From Bradyrhizobium sp. cir1 (GTDB lineage: Bacteria > Pseudomonadota > Alphaproteobacteria > Rhizobiales > Xanthobacteraceae), in assembly GCF_014198245.1 (NCBI RefSeq), contig NZ_JACIHE010000022.1, forward strand, positions 1-64,000: a stretch of DNA of 64,000 nt, written 5' to 3'. Positions within the stretch are counted from its first letter, which is position 1, and every line of letters starts with the position of its first letter. The notes below the pieces were generated by a model. It was not told the DNA's origin. It was given only the letters and a program-made list of their open reading frames with translations, and ran no database searches. Shown here piece by piece: positions 1 through 9,389 of the stretch. The position numbers were made by a program, and so were the translations under genes.

Positions 1-2
1 CG

Positions 3-1034
3 CGGATCTGGGCCGAGCTCCTGGGTGTCGAGCGCATCGGGCGCAACGACCACTTCTTCGAACTGGGCGGCCACTCGCTCTTGGCCGTGCAGATGCTCAG
101 TCGCGCATTAAAGCTTGGGCTGAGTTTTAGCGCTATCGACCTCTTCCGAGCCCCAGTTCTGAAGGAGCTTGCATCGAAGATTCGTTTGCAGGTGCAGCCC
201 AGTAACACGGCGGTGATTCCCGTTCGACCGACCGGATCGCAGCCACCTCTGTTCTTTGTCCCGACAGGTTTTGGGGATTGTTCGTATGTCCTCGGTTTGG
301 CAGCGGAAATGGATGCAGACTGCTCGGTCTACGCTCTGCCATGGCCCCCTTTCGATGACGTTCGTCCACCGACTATTGAGGCAATAGCCGCAAAGGTGAT
401 TCTTGCAATTAAACAGATCCAGCCATGTGGCCCATACCGCTTTGCTGGATACTCATCAGGTGCAATCCTGGCTTATGCAATTGCCGAGCAGTTACTGAGT
501 GTTGATGAAGTTGTATCATTCATGGCGTTCATCGATGTTAGTCTAGCTGCGGCTTCTTCAAAGGGATCACTGAAGAATTTGGCACGAGAATTTGTCTTGG
601 ATCGTTGTGGAATCTTGCGCGATGAGTATCACGAGGTTTTGGAACGCGACACCGAACAATGTTCCATCTCTGAGTTGTTCGAAAAGGCGCAGCAAATAGG
701 AGCGTTAGCTCCAGATCACGATCTTCACAGTGACGTTTCGATGTATCAAAGGGCCGCGACATTTCACCGCGCGCTACAAGCGTATCGCGTTCCGCCGCTC
801 GCGATTGAAATACATCAGTTCTATGCGAGTGAGCCTCTCATCACTCGTTGGGTACCACCTGACAAACAACCCAGTAGCGGCTTGCCAAACCAGGGGTGGG
901 ACCGGGTCGTGAATGCTGGGGCTATTCGTGCCGTACCGATTCCAGGCGACCACGCGACAATGGTGAGCAATCCAGAAAACCGCCGAGTTCTGGCTCGAGC
1001 CATTTCAACAGCCTTGATCGGCACTGTTGAATAG
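3..1034 (+). CDS. NRPS C-terminal end: carrier protein and thioesterase domains (5' partial)
   Basis: The reading frame is already open at the window edge, so this is the tail of a larger non-ribosomal peptide synthetase. A peptidyl-carrier domain comes first: the GGHSL motif (Ser at visible residue 25) is the phosphopantetheine attachment site. After a linker comes a type I thioesterase of the alpha/beta-hydrolase fold. The nucleophile motif GYSSG is near visible residue 151, an Asp in FIDVS lies about 25 residues later, and the catalytic His is in PGDHATMV near the C-terminus. The last module therefore releases its peptide by hydrolysis or cyclisation. The product cannot be predicted because the adenylation domains are outside the window. 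The downstream sequence is mobile-element debris, so this is probably the last gene of its operon. Confidence 0.9.
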   Translation, partial: RIWAELLGVERIGRNDHFFELGGHSLLAVQMLSRALKLGLSFSAIDLFRAPVLKELASKIRLQVQPSNTAVIPVRPTGSQPPLFFVPTGFGDCSYVLGLAAEMDADCSVYALPWPPFDDVRPPTIEAIAAKVILAIKQIQPCGPYRFAGYSSGAILAYAIAEQLLSVDEVVSFMAFIDVSLAAASSKGSLKNLAREFVLDRCGILRDEYHEVLERDTEQCSISELFEKAQQIGALAPDHDLHSDVSMYQRAATFHRALQAYRVPPLAIEIHQFYASEPLITRWVPPDKQPSSGLPNQGWDRVVNAGAIRAVPIPGDHATMVSNPENRRVLARAISTALIGTVE

Positions 1035-1071
1035 ACCGAGAGAACTTTCTCCGAAAGCTGAGGGTTCGAAG

Positions 1072-1590
1072 GTTCTCGCGCGCGACGCCGAGGCGGTGTG
1101 CCGCCATTACCTGTCGAACGGGCCGCGCCAGGGCCGCTACTGGACAGTGGGCGACGCCCGCAATACGCCCGGCCGCTCGATGTTCGTCCGGCTCAGCGGA
1201 CCGGAATCCGGTCCTGGCGCCGCCGGGCAAGGCATCGGCTTTTTCTGCGGGCTGCTGTTCACGCTCGCCGTTTTCGCACTGCCCTTCTTCGTTGGCCTGA
1301 CGATCGGCGCCTGGGCCTTCCACACCGGCGCCGGCGCGCTCGGCGGAATCGCAGCAGGGCTCGTGGCGGGCGGTGCAACCATTGGCATTGGCCAACTCGC
1401 GCTCGCCTTCGTGCCATGGACTTGGCTTCGGCTCCTGATCAACCTCCTCTATGTCGCGCCCGCTACGGCCGCCGGTTACAGCGCCATGCACGGAATTGCC
1501 CAGATGGCGATGTCTTCACCCGCGTGGCAGACGGATTTCGCGGTCGTCGGGCTGTTGCCGTTAGCATCACGGCCTTGATTAGCTTCACCG
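1072..1590 (+). pseudogene. Fused remnants of a conjugative-element Toprim protein and a membrane protein
   Basis: About 50 residues (positions 1072-1230) match the N-terminal region of plasmid/ICE Toprim (DUF7146-like) proteins, recognisable by AEAVCRHYLSNG and YWTVGDARNTPGRS. The frame then continues directly into an unrelated hydrophobic sequence with three or four membrane segments (1231-1540). Near 1550 the frame breaks. One missing G in a G-run would restore GAVAVSITALISF, the expected last membrane segment, which lies in the +1 frame. The fusion plus the frameshift show a decayed deletion product. It probably comes from a lost conjugative element. The IS5-type remnant begins directly after it. 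Confidence 0.6.
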
Positions 1591-1602
1591 GGATGACCTT
1601 AG

Positions 1603-2311
1603 ACGAACCAGCAAAACAACGCGTGTGCGGATGGCGACGCGTCGGAAGACCTTGAGCCTGCAGAAGCTGGGCTCGATGATATTTCGGCCTTTGTAGGCCC
1701 GTTTGTTGAAGCGATGGATGACGATGCGGATAGAACTGTTGGGATTACGGGTTTGGCGCCGCGACTAACGATCTCGGCGCGAAAGCCGTCCCCATCATAG
1801 CCCTTGTCGGCGATGAGTGCGCGCATGGGTGGGGCGAGGGCCAGAACATCGGGTGCAGCAGTGATATCGGCATCCTGGCTCGGGGGCAGATGAAGGACGA
1901 CCGGCCGGCAGCGTGGATCGCTCAGTGCATGGATTCTTGTCGTGCACCACTGCGCGAGCGGGCCGATCCCCTAATTGTGCTCCCTCCGTTTCCGCCGGAA
2001 GCACAACGATGAGCTTTGATCGAGGTCGAGTCGAGCGACGCACCATCGTCTGCGCTCGCCCAACGATTGAAGCGATTGTAGACGGTCGTGTAGGGCCATA
2101 TTCACGCGGACAATCGCGTCCTCGATTGCAGCGTGTGAACGATGCCGCTGATGATGCGCCGATCGTCGTCCCGCTCCAACCCCGTCAGTAGATGAGGTTC
2201 GATGCGCGCCCATTGCTTGTCATTCAGCCAAGAACAGACCCTCACGCATTCTCTCGCCCCGAATCAACCACACAGGCCAGAGAATCACGTGATGCTAATC
2301 AGGTACAGACC
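1603..2311 (-). mobile_element. Degenerate IS5-family (IS427-group) element
   Basis: Translation of the minus strand gives broken pieces of a transposase, including ALIADKGYDGDGFRAEIV around the second catalytic Asp. The same family is present in better shape at 49740-50574. The right end is preserved: TAGCATCACG-like sequence ends in the terminal motif read as GGTCTGTACCTGATTAGC on the minus strand, next to CTAG, the same junction as in the other copy. The left end is diverged or deleted. Several frame breaks make it inactive. Confidence 0.75.
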
Positions 2312-2333
2312 CTAGTATGTTCATGAACAACTA

Positions 2334-3473
2334 CTAAATGGCGGCGGGCAACATGGTAAGTTCATCCTGCCCTACAGCCACGATCTTATCAACCGAAAAC
2401 CCGTTGAATCGCGCCATATCCGTATAGGCGCCCACATTCTGGAATTCAATCCAATCGCCTTCGCTCAAATCGCGTGGCAGTGAATACGAGAATCCAAGCC
2501 TGTCCATGCTGTCGCAAGTTGGGCCAAAGATGATGAAGTCTTGCCACTCCTCAGTCTGGATCGGCTGTCCCCCACGCCAAGCGCGGGCGGGGAGCAGAAA
2601 ACATTGTCGGGCAGGTGAGAGCCCGCTGTAGATGCCCGCGCCGCAGTAGAGCGCCTCGCCTTTTCTTAAGATCACGCGGCAAAACAAAGAGATGCTATCG
2701 TGAACTAGTGCTCGTCCGGGCTCACACAACAGTTCAACACGCTTTAGTGCATCCGTTCCGCGCACCAGTTTCGTGATCTCGGAGAGCATGCGCAAGGGAG
2801 AGTGATAGGGGAAGTTCAGATAATGGCCGGGAAAGCCGCCACCAATATCGAGCGCTGTGGGGGTCGGAGAAACAGCTTCCATAATGTCGACGGCCGCGCG
2901 AATGCCATGCAGATAGGGATCGACAACGATCGTTTGGGAACCTGGGTGAAAGGACAACCCTGTGGTCCAGCGCGATTGCGCGTTGACGAGATCCAGCAGA
3001 CGGCTCGCTTCGGCGGGCGAGGCACCAAACTTGCCGTTTAAGTCTATGATGGCGCACGTCGCGCTACACTTGAACCGGACGTAGATTCGTATTTCCGGAT
3101 CATGCAACGGCAAGGCTTCGAGGAGTTTCCGTAGCTCGGCTTCGCAATCAATGACATAGTCGCGAACTCCCAGATCGCGGAACGTCCGTTCGATATCGCG
3201 ACGAGATTTTACGGGATTCATGAACCATGAACGGGCCCCTGGAATAGTGGAATGGACAAGGTGGGCTTCGGCCAGCGACGCCACGTCGAACCCGGCCACT
3301 CCGGCGCGAGAGACCGCGTGAAGAATTTTGGGCAACGGATTTGCCTTCACCGCATACAGCACGCGTCCCGAGAAATGCTCAGCAAATTCGCGCGTGACGG
3401 ATGCAAGACGCCTCTCATTGAGCGTATAGAAGGCGTCAACTTCCGCACTTTCCAATGACCTCACCAAGCTCAT
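2334..3473 (-). CDS. Ornithine/diaminopimelate-type decarboxylase (fold III PLP enzyme)
   Basis: A 379-residue protein of the alanine-racemase-fold decarboxylases, close to the usual length (about 377) of alpha-proteobacterial ornithine decarboxylases. Visible signatures are the PLP lysine in YAVKANP (Lys43), the glycine-rich phosphate site GGGFPG, the CEPGRALV segment, and the GPTCDSMD motif near residue 320 that carries the active-site Cys-Asp from the partner subunit. It would decarboxylate ornithine or a related basic amino acid to a polyamine in the cytoplasm. The substrate (ornithine, lysine or DAP) cannot be fixed from sequence alone. A link to the NRPS upstream is possible but they are on opposite strands with IS debris between them. 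Confidence 0.85.
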   Translation of the reverse strand: MSLVRSLESAEVDAFYTLNERRLASVTREFAEHFSGRVLYAVKANPLPKILHAVSRAGVAGFDVASLAEAHLVHSTIPGARSWFMNPVKSRRDIERTFRDLGVRDYVIDCEAELRKLLEALPLHDPEIRIYVRFKCSATCAIIDLNGKFGASPAEASRLLDLVNAQSRWTTGLSFHPGSQTIVVDPYLHGIRAAVDIMEAVSPTPTALDIGGGFPGHYLNFPYHSPLRMLSEITKLVRGTDALKRVELLCEPGRALVHDSISLFCRVILRKGEALYCGAGIYSGLSPARQCFLLPARAWRGGQPIQTEEWQDFIIFGPTCDSMDRLGFSYSLPRDLSEGDWIEFQNVGAYTDMARFNGFSVDKIVAVGQDELTMLPAAI

Positions 3474-3479
3474 ATTGGA

Positions 3480-4181
3480 CCATTCCTATGGCGGCAGACG
3501 CGGAGTAGCCGACGCCGTTGTTCCCTGCTGCGAGAGCAATGACCATGCCAGCGTTCCTCGCGCATTAAACCGCCTGGTTACGCTTTGAAACAGTTCGCCA
3601 TGCCCCACGGCGCGCGATGTCTTAGATCTTACAGCTTTTGTACACGGCTGTGAAAAACCAGACAAAGATCGCAGGGCCGACGCATCCGGATCGTGCACGG
3701 CCTTAATCTCTGTGAAATTTCGCGAGCAGATCCAGCAGGTTCCGCAATGGCTGTAGAATTGGAGTGTCCCACGATGCTCCAAGCAGAATTGTCGCAGTCT
3801 ACGACGCGTCATGATCCTACTCAAAGCGGCTGCACAAGAGGCTCTTGAATCGGCGTGCTTCTCGCGCCAAAAACGAAAAACGCGGCATGAAGGCCGGGGC
3901 TCCCGTGATGCCACGGCGTACATCCGGCCGCGACGCGACAACCAGGCGACAGTTAGCACGTGGTTTCCGAAGAAAATGTGACCTTCGCGTCGTCGTTCTT
4001 GAATGTCGGCCCATTTCAATGCTTGTACGACCATCCCGTCGGGCATTTTATTTCCTCTGTCCATGACCTGCGACCGCGCGAGACAACGGATCCCTTCAAG
4101 CTACTATTCGCGTGGAGACTTGCGACTGGATCGTTGATTGATTTAGATATGAAATTGTTTTTTCTTTTTGGAGCAAATGAC
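3480..4181. other. Stretch without a convincing gene
   Basis: A 192-codon minus-strand frame (3486-4064) is open here, but it is rich in Arg, Ser and Cys, shows no domain that I recognise, and has no clear ribosome-binding site. I see degraded intergenic sequence and the leader of the cold-shock gene. Confidence 0.4.
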
Positions 4182-4388
4182 GTGACGTTAGGGACTGTTA
4201 AGTGGTTCAACCCGACGAAAGGCTATGGATTCATCGCGCCAGATGACAGTGGCAAAGATGTTTTCGTGCACATCTCTGCGGTAGAGAAGGCCGGCTATAC
4301 CTCGCTTGTTGAAGGCGCGAAGGTCAGCTACGAGCTGGTGACGAACCGCAGCGGCAAACAAGCCGCAGAAAATCTCCGCCTAGGATGA
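4182..4388 (+). CDS. Cold-shock protein (CspA family)
   Basis: A 68-residue single cold-shock domain. RNP1 (KGYGFIA) and RNP2 (DVFVHISA) are intact, and the start of the domain reads GTVKWFNPTKG. It binds single-stranded RNA/DNA and acts as an RNA chaperone. I chose the GTG at 4182 because GGAG sits 8 nt upstream and because family members start two or three residues before GTVKWF. The frame is open further upstream (an ATG at 4149 gives an 11-residue extension), but no start signal is seen there. It stands alone between the decarboxylase and IS debris. Confidence 0.9.
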   Translation: MTLGTVKWFNPTKGYGFIAPDDSGKDVFVHISAVEKAGYTSLVEGAKVSYELVTNRSGKQAAENLRLG

Positions 4389-4728
4389 GGCGGAGCTCGA
4401 GGTCCTGGCTGTCTTCGAGCTAGTCCGAATCTCGTGCTTTTAAGACATTTGGAAGATATCCAGTTGGCGCTCGAGGGGCGGCCAAAGTCGAGCGGGCTGA
4501 ATCCAAACGTGCGGTCGCCTCGGTTAGGTTGGCCCACGCTTGCTCCTGCCGCGAGACAGCTGCCAAGCCGAATGCTATTCTTAAGACACCGCGGGTCTTG
4601 GCTGCGCAAGGCGCGTCCCAATTCAGGCAGTATCGATGGTCAGCGCTCGATGCGCGGAACGTTCTTTTCCGCTCCAGGCCGTCGACCACGGCGAGAGCCC
4701 GAATGCCAAGCGAGGACCGTCGCCGAGA
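4389..4728. other. Stretch without a convincing gene
   Basis: Open frames exist on both strands but none has recognisable domains or good start signals. It separates the cold-shock gene from IS110 debris. Confidence 0.35.
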
Positions 4729-5147
4729 TTAAGTTACCGGACGCGTACGGTGCCGCACGACTTGGTAGTGGCGCGCCACCAGCCTGCGCTTGCGTTCGGT
4801 CTCCGCGTCAGGCGTCCAGATCTGCGGTAGGTATCCCGCCGCCTGCAGACTGGCGAGCGTGCCAGCATCGATGTTATCGGTCTTGACGTGAGCCTGGGCG
4901 ATCGCCTTCACCTGCAACGGATTGGCGATAATGACCCGCGCACGAATGGCGTCAGCACTCGCGAGACTGCCATGCTGTTGCCGGTTGCTTCGAGCACCAC
5001 CTCATCAACGGCCAGCAGGGTCTTGCCAAATCCCTCCAGCGCAGTCCGCGTCATATCAATGCGACCCGCATGTCGAAGCCTGCCGTTCTCCAAAAACCAC
5101 CTCCCCGAAGATTCGGTGGACATCAATGCCAATTAACCGTCGCATTC
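4729..5147 (-). mobile_element. IS110-family transposase fragment (N-terminal RuvC-like part)
   Basis: Minus-strand pieces read RRLIGIDVHR, then LRHAGRIDMTRTALEGF, EVVLEATGN, then AHVKTDNIDAGTLASLQAAG and RHYQVVRHRTR. These are the DEDD RuvC-like N-terminal motifs of IS110 transposases. Frame changes near 5130 and 4915, and the loss of everything after about residue 140, make it a dead fragment. Confidence 0.75.
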
Positions 5148-5329
5148 GCCTCTCCTCTGCCAGACACATGACGGGAGCTGCGGGCGACACGACAACTACG
5201 GATTTGCGCTCGCGGCGGCGGCCAGCTACTAACTCGAGCTCTCGGCTCATCGTGTGCATCGGCCTGCCCGCACTTCGTGCTCCCGGTGCCTTTGTCGCGA
5301 TGGTCGCACCATACGCCACGATGTAGAAC

Positions 5330-5613
5330 ACCGCAGCGGAACGTTGGCACCAAGACATCTCATACCGGTTACCAATCCCATTGAAAGCACCTTCGCTACC
5401 GTGCGCCACCGCACGATCCGATCGAAGGGTTGCCTGTCCAACAGGACGGCGCTCGCGATGGTCTTCAAACTGCTTGAGGCCGCGCAGAAAAGCTGGCGTC
5501 GTCTCGATGGCCACAACCAGTTGCCAAAACTCGTTATCGGTGTGACATTCAACGATGGGATCGAGATCATCCCCAAACCGACTGACCGTCAGCCCACAAC
5601 CGCCGCCGCCTGA
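5330..5613 (+). mobile_element. IS256-family transposase, C-terminal fragment
   Basis: The plus strand encodes TNPIESTFATVRHRT followed by a run ending KSWRRLDGHNQLPKLV and a short tail, the typical C-terminus of IS256 (mutator) transposases. The preceding 15 codons match only after a frame change near 5375, and the rest of the protein is missing. The 3' end of this element lies at about 5650, where it truncates the HpcH gene. Confidence 0.75.
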
Positions 5614-5654
5614 CGGGCCTGGCCGTCACCAAAATTTGGCGATAGCTCGGAACG

Positions 5655-5838
5655 AAGGAATGCCGAAAGCCGGGTGAGTGCGACCGGCAGGTCCCGTTCG
5701 AGCACGACATCCTCAAGACACAGCACGGCGGACCGGAGACCAGGTACGCGCTTGGCGCCGAGCAACGCATCGGCCAGATCCTCGCGGGTGCAGGGCATAC
5801 ACAAGGAGGCGCCAAGGGAGGGCGGAAACCCGGCTCAT
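5655..5838 (-). pseudogene. HpcH/HpaI aldolase/citrate-lyase family gene, truncated
   Basis: About 50 residues of the start of an HpcH/HpaI-type lyase are visible (PCTREDLADALLGAK, LRSAVLCLEDVV). An ATG overlaps the stop of the upstream StiP-like gene (ATGA), as expected for the next operon member. A frame break lies in the first 15 codons, and the gene is cut off at about 5655 by the IS256 fragment. In intact ter-associated operons this gene follows the StiP/PELOTA gene, so the neighbours support the call. Confidence 0.65.
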
Positions 5839-6929
5839 GCGTCGTCGCCCAGGCTACGAATAATTGCGACCGCGCGATACTGCGATTCCCCGCCCAGCGT
5901 GTCGACCGGAATGGCATGCGCGGCGGCGAGATGGAGCAAGTGCCCCACATCGGCGTCCTCGAAATCGCGAACCAGCAGCCGTTCCGGCACCCGCCGCAGC
6001 AGGGCGCGCGTCGCTTCGGCTATGCCGGGCTTGATCCGGTTGCGGTCACGCGTTCCGCTTTCCGCCAGCAACTGCTGCATCATCGCCTCGCATTCCTGTT
6101 TCAGCGCTGCTCGGCGGGCGTCGTGCCCGTCTACTGGTTGCGGTATCGCCGCAGCGGCCAACGGCGCGATCGTGTCCACGAAGGCACGTGAGAGATCAGC
6201 ACCGGCATATTGCGGGTAGGTGACACAGGCGTGGAAATCGCCCGGCCCCACCAACGCGGCGTTGAGGATCGAGCGACTGACCAGGCCCGAAACGATGCCG
6301 TTCAGCAAGCCCGAGGCGATCAGATAATCATCCGCCGTCGCGGCGATGTCTGCCTGTCCTGCAGGGTCAGCAATCACGGCTAAGTCCGGTGTGAAGCCGA
6401 ATGGCGCCTTGGCCAGGGCCGCGCGAAGTTCGCCGGCAATCGCGCCCTTGCCGGTCCAGCCATCGACAAACACCGCGTCGCGCGGATCGTGCCGGCCGGC
6501 GATATGCGCGAGCGCGGCGCGGTCGACACCCCGATCGCGGATAATGCTGATTGAATAATGGGCTGCGCGATGTCCGTGCGCCCGCAAGGTCCGCGCGAGC
6601 AAGACGCCGATCGGCGTCCCCGCACGCGCCAGCGAGACGATTACCAGCTCGCGCCCCGGCCTGCGTGCGGCGAGCTGCGCAGCGAGGGTGGCGACATCCT
6701 GCGCCAGGCGGGCACTGTTCCGCGCAAGCGCGGCGTGATAGAGGGATAGATAGCTGTCGTCCGGCACCCTCTCCGGCGCGATCATCTCCGAATAGTGGTG
6801 GCGGCCGGACTGGATCGCCGCTTCCTTTTCGGCGACGGAAGTCGGGGCCATTACCACTGGCTTGAGCAGGAAGGTGACGTCGGCTGGGTCGTAGCTGCCC
6901 GAGAACGGGGGCGAGACCTCAGTCCGCAT
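5835..6929 (-). CDS. StiP-like PRTase-fold protein with C-terminal PELOTA domain
   Basis: A 364-residue protein of the family annotated as cysteine protease StiP (a phosphoribosyltransferase-like fold). The N-terminal GSYDPADVTFLL motif is the family hallmark. SLARAGTPIGVLLARTL and FVDGWTGKGAI resemble the PRPP-binding elements. The last 80 or so residues (from about 280) fit the PELOTA RNA-binding module linked to this family. The genes belong to stress/tellurite-linked ter clusters, where they are thought to make a nucleoside-like molecule, although the chemistry is unproven. The start overlaps the HAD stop by 11 bp, so the two are translationally coupled. Confidence 0.8.
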   Translation of the reverse strand: MRTEVSPPFSGSYDPADVTFLLKPVVMAPTSVAEKEAAIQSGRHHYSEMIAPERVPDDSYLSLYHAALARNSARLAQDVATLAAQLAARRPGRELVIVSLARAGTPIGVLLARTLRAHGHRAAHYSISIIRDRGVDRAALAHIAGRHDPRDAVFVDGWTGKGAIAGELRAALAKAPFGFTPDLAVIADPAGQADIAATADDYLIASGLLNGIVSGLVSRSILNAALVGPGDFHACVTYPQYAGADLSRAFVDTIAPLAAAAIPQPVDGHDARRAALKQECEAMMQQLLAESGTRDRNRIKPGIAEATRALLRRVPERLLVRDFEDADVGHLLHLAAAHAIPVDTLGGESQYRAVAIIRSLGDDA

Positions 6930-7668
6930 GGAACATGCCGCCGGCCAGCTGCGAACGGGTGGGCATCATGGCGAAATCGCAAAGGCCCATGAAGGGCGCA
7001 TCGGTGCGGCTGTCGCCGATGCCGATCACCGGCGCATCAGGGAAGCGTGCGCGGAGGCCCGGTAGGATATATGCCACCGCATGGGCCTTGCCGAGATAGG
7101 GTGGCGTCAGCGCCACGTTGTTGCCGTTGCGGTGGTCCGTCCAGCCCTTGGGCAAGGACGGCACGGCAGCGTCGACCACCGCAAAAAGTGCCGCGGCATT
7201 TGCATCTTCATGCTTGGCCACGGTGTAGAGCGGCAGCGCGTCCTCGACCAGCACACGGGCGTTGACCGCGATGCCGCGGTCGCGCGCCCTGCGCCTGATC
7301 GCCTCCGCCAGGCCAGCAAGCTGCGACGCGAAGGGCGCGGCGCGGTCGGCGATCGTCGCAGCCCAGTCCATGTCGACCTGACCGCTGTCATCCAGCACGA
7401 CGCCGCCATGCGCGCACACCGCTGCGCGGAATGGAATGCGCGCCCGCCGCAATGCGTCCAGGCTGCGGGCGGTGACGGGGACGAAATGCGTCGTATCGGC
7501 CAGCCATTCCAGGAACTGCATCTGCCGCGGGGTCGCATAGCTCAGCGGCGATCCGTCGCGCGCGAAGCCCAGCGGCGTCAACCGGTCGGCCGGCAAATCG
7601 GGCGGGCATTTGCGCAGCGTCTGGAACAGCGTGTCGTCCAGATCGACCAGGGCGATGGCACGCGTCAT
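6919..7668 (-). CDS. HAD-superfamily hydrolase of ter-associated cluster
   Basis: A 249-residue haloacid-dehalogenase phosphatase. Motif I is LVDLDDT (Asp9 nucleophile and Asp11), motif II is the Thr/Ser in PVTARS, and motif IV is GIGDSRTDAPF near residue 225, all intact. The cap between motifs II and IV resembles sucrose/trehalose-phosphatase-like HADs. It overlaps both neighbours (4 bp with the PRTase gene, 11 bp with the StiP gene), which is clear operon structure. It probably removes phosphate from the product of the neighbouring PRTases. The substrate is unknown. Confidence 0.85.
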   Translation of the reverse strand: MTRAIALVDLDDTLFQTLRKCPPDLPADRLTPLGFARDGSPLSYATPRQMQFLEWLADTTHFVPVTARSLDALRRARIPFRAAVCAHGGVVLDDSGQVDMDWAATIADRAAPFASQLAGLAEAIRRRARDRGIAVNARVLVEDALPLYTVAKHEDANAAALFAVVDAAVPSLPKGWTDHRNGNNVALTPPYLGKAHAVAYILPGLRARFPDAPVIGIGDSRTDAPFMGLCDFAMMPTRSQLAGGMFHAD

Positions 7669-8774
7669 GCCGTCCAGCCGATCAGTTCGGCACGGAGAGC
7701 GGCAATCAGCCCGGGGTCGATTGTCGCCGCGCCGGTCTCATGCGCGATCCAGTTCGCGCGTCCATCGGCCCGGTCCGCATTGTAGAGGTAATTGGGCACG
7801 CCCGTTCCATAATTGTCGGCAAAGCGGAGCTTGGTCGCCATCGCGGCACCGCGGAGTGCGGGGCTTCGGCTGGTCGCCTGCACGACGACATCATGCCCTT
7901 CTTCTACGAGGCGTTCCGCCAGCAGGAAGGGGGGATAGGTGAACTCGCCGGTTCCGATGATCCGCAGTGGGCCGAGGATCTCGGGCACAGCGGTATCTGG
8001 TTCGCACACGATGGGCCGGTCGAGTCCCAGCCGACCGAAATTGCGATGCGTCGCCATGCGCCCGAGTGAAGCGGCAGCGGTATCGAACGAGCTGTTGAGC
8101 ACCGTCGTCGTCTCCTGCGTCCACTCCATGCGTCCGCGCAGCAGCGCCGCGATGCACGTGGGACGCGGCATGCGTGCTTGCCACGCCTTGCCGGTCGACC
8201 AGTCGGTCAGCGTCGCTACCGCCATCGCTTCGATCCGCGGCCAGGCAGTGGCGAGCGCCTGGGCGAGGTTGCAAAGGGTCGTTCCTGTCGAGATCTCGTC
8301 GTCGACCAATACCAGTGAGCGCGGCTCCGGAAGCGCCGGCCTGTAGATCAGATGTGCGGAGGCATGGCTGTGCGGTTCTTCGAAGCGGCACAGCAACGGA
8401 TGATCCAGTTGCTGTCGCGTCGAATGCAGGAAGTGGATGTCGACCCGGCCCGTTGCGAGGCGAAATTCCTCGTGCACCGTCTGGGCAAGGCACACGGCGG
8501 TCTCGGCCAGGCCGACGACGAGCACCGGCCCCGGCAGATCGTCAGGAAGCCGCGCCGCGAGATCGCGGGCGCTCTGCCGCATCATCTGCGGCGTGGCGGG
8601 CAAATAGCGCCCTAGGACGCGGGATACGACCAGGAACCCCCGCCGCGGATTTTCGCGCGCCGCAAACGCGCAAAGGCTGTCCAGCGGCCAGGCCGCCTTG
8701 TCCACGGCGATATCGAGCCGGCCCGTAGCCAACTGGATCGACTGGGTCTTGTCGGCGGCGGTCAACATTCGCAA
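7665..8774 (-). CDS. Phosphoribosyltransferase with TRSP domain
   Basis: A 369-residue protein. The PRPP-binding loop VLVDDEISTGTT is at residues 155-166, a textbook type I PRTase motif. The C-terminal third (from about 265, RIIGTGEFTYPPFLLAERL) matches the TRSP region that follows this PRTase in ter-linked operons. It would join a base to PRPP. It is the first intact gene of the operon PRTase-HAD-StiP-HpcH, with ATGA coupling to the HAD gene. A shorter truncated gene overlaps its start, so the operon once extended upstream. Confidence 0.85.
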   Translation of the reverse strand: MRMLTAADKTQSIQLATGRLDIAVDKAAWPLDSLCAFAARENPRRGFLVVSRVLGRYLPATPQMMRQSARDLAARLPDDLPGPVLVVGLAETAVCLAQTVHEEFRLATGRVDIHFLHSTRQQLDHPLLCRFEEPHSHASAHLIYRPALPEPRSLVLVDDEISTGTTLCNLAQALATAWPRIEAMAVATLTDWSTGKAWQARMPRPTCIAALLRGRMEWTQETTTVLNSSFDTAAASLGRMATHRNFGRLGLDRPIVCEPDTAVPEILGPLRIIGTGEFTYPPFLLAERLVEEGHDVVVQATSRSPALRGAAMATKLRFADNYGTGVPNYLYNADRADGRANWIAHETGAATIDPGLIAALRAELIGWTA

Positions 8775-8920
8775 GTGACGCGAGCGATCATGTCGCGGGC
8801 TTGGCGGACCGCGTCTGCGCGGCCAAGCAGCCGCGCTTCGTGCGCCATCTGCGGCTCAATGCCAAACGAATCGAGGAAGCTGAGCATCAAGTACGCTCCA
8901 CGGTGCTTGAGCGATAGCTC
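8762..8920 (-). pseudogene. 3' remnant of the gene upstream of the PRTase
   Basis: About 50 codons (HRGAYLMLSFLDSFGIE through to a Cys-rich end) stop 13 bp inside the PRTase gene. That overlap is typical of operon neighbours, so this is the C-terminus of the preceding gene. I do not recognise the family. Sequence upstream of about 8920 is unrelated and leads into IS630 debris. Confidence 0.4.
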
Positions 8921-9068
8921 GCGATCCCCACAACGGCGATTGCAGGGTTTGCTACTATGCGCGTTCTCCCCGGCAGGGATCTGGGACCTAACTAGCAATG
9001 AGTGTGCCGCCAGAGAATTTGCGCAGTGAACGCTTCAATAGAGATAGAAAGGTGTGCCTCGCCGGTGC

Positions 9069-9389
9069 GGGTCTGTTCTCGCCCAGCCGGCGACGCACGG
9101 TCTCGCCCGACAGGCTGTCATGATCGGTGAGCTTGATGATTGTGTCGGCCAGCAGCGTCAGCGTCCAACGTTTGCGGCCGGCGGGCGGCTTGGCGCATGC
9201 CGTCGCCAACGGCAGGGCCTCCTCCTTTCCGGTCAGCTTGCGCTCTGCGCCCGGACGCGGCTCCTCGCTCAAGGCCCGCTCCAGATTGCCTTCCACGAAG
9301 CGGCGCTTGGTCCGATAAACGGTGGAGAGGCTGACACTCACGGTCCTGGCAATCTCCTTGTCGCGGCAGCCTCCATCGGCCGCCAGGGA
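9069..9389 (-). mobile_element. IS630-family transposase fragment, N-terminal HTH part
   Basis: The minus strand encodes the helix-turn-helix region of an IS630 transposase (CRDKEIARTVSVSLSTVYR, then EEPRPGAERKLTGKEEAL and LSGETVRRRLGEN). It stops just before the catalytic domain should start. The following piece of the same protein is on the opposite strand immediately to the right. Confidence 0.75.

Noticed and set aside
3486..4064. 192-codon minus-strand frame as a gene
   Set aside because: No recognisable domain, no good ribosome-binding site, and an Arg/Ser/Cys-rich composition typical of chance frames in GC-rich DNA.
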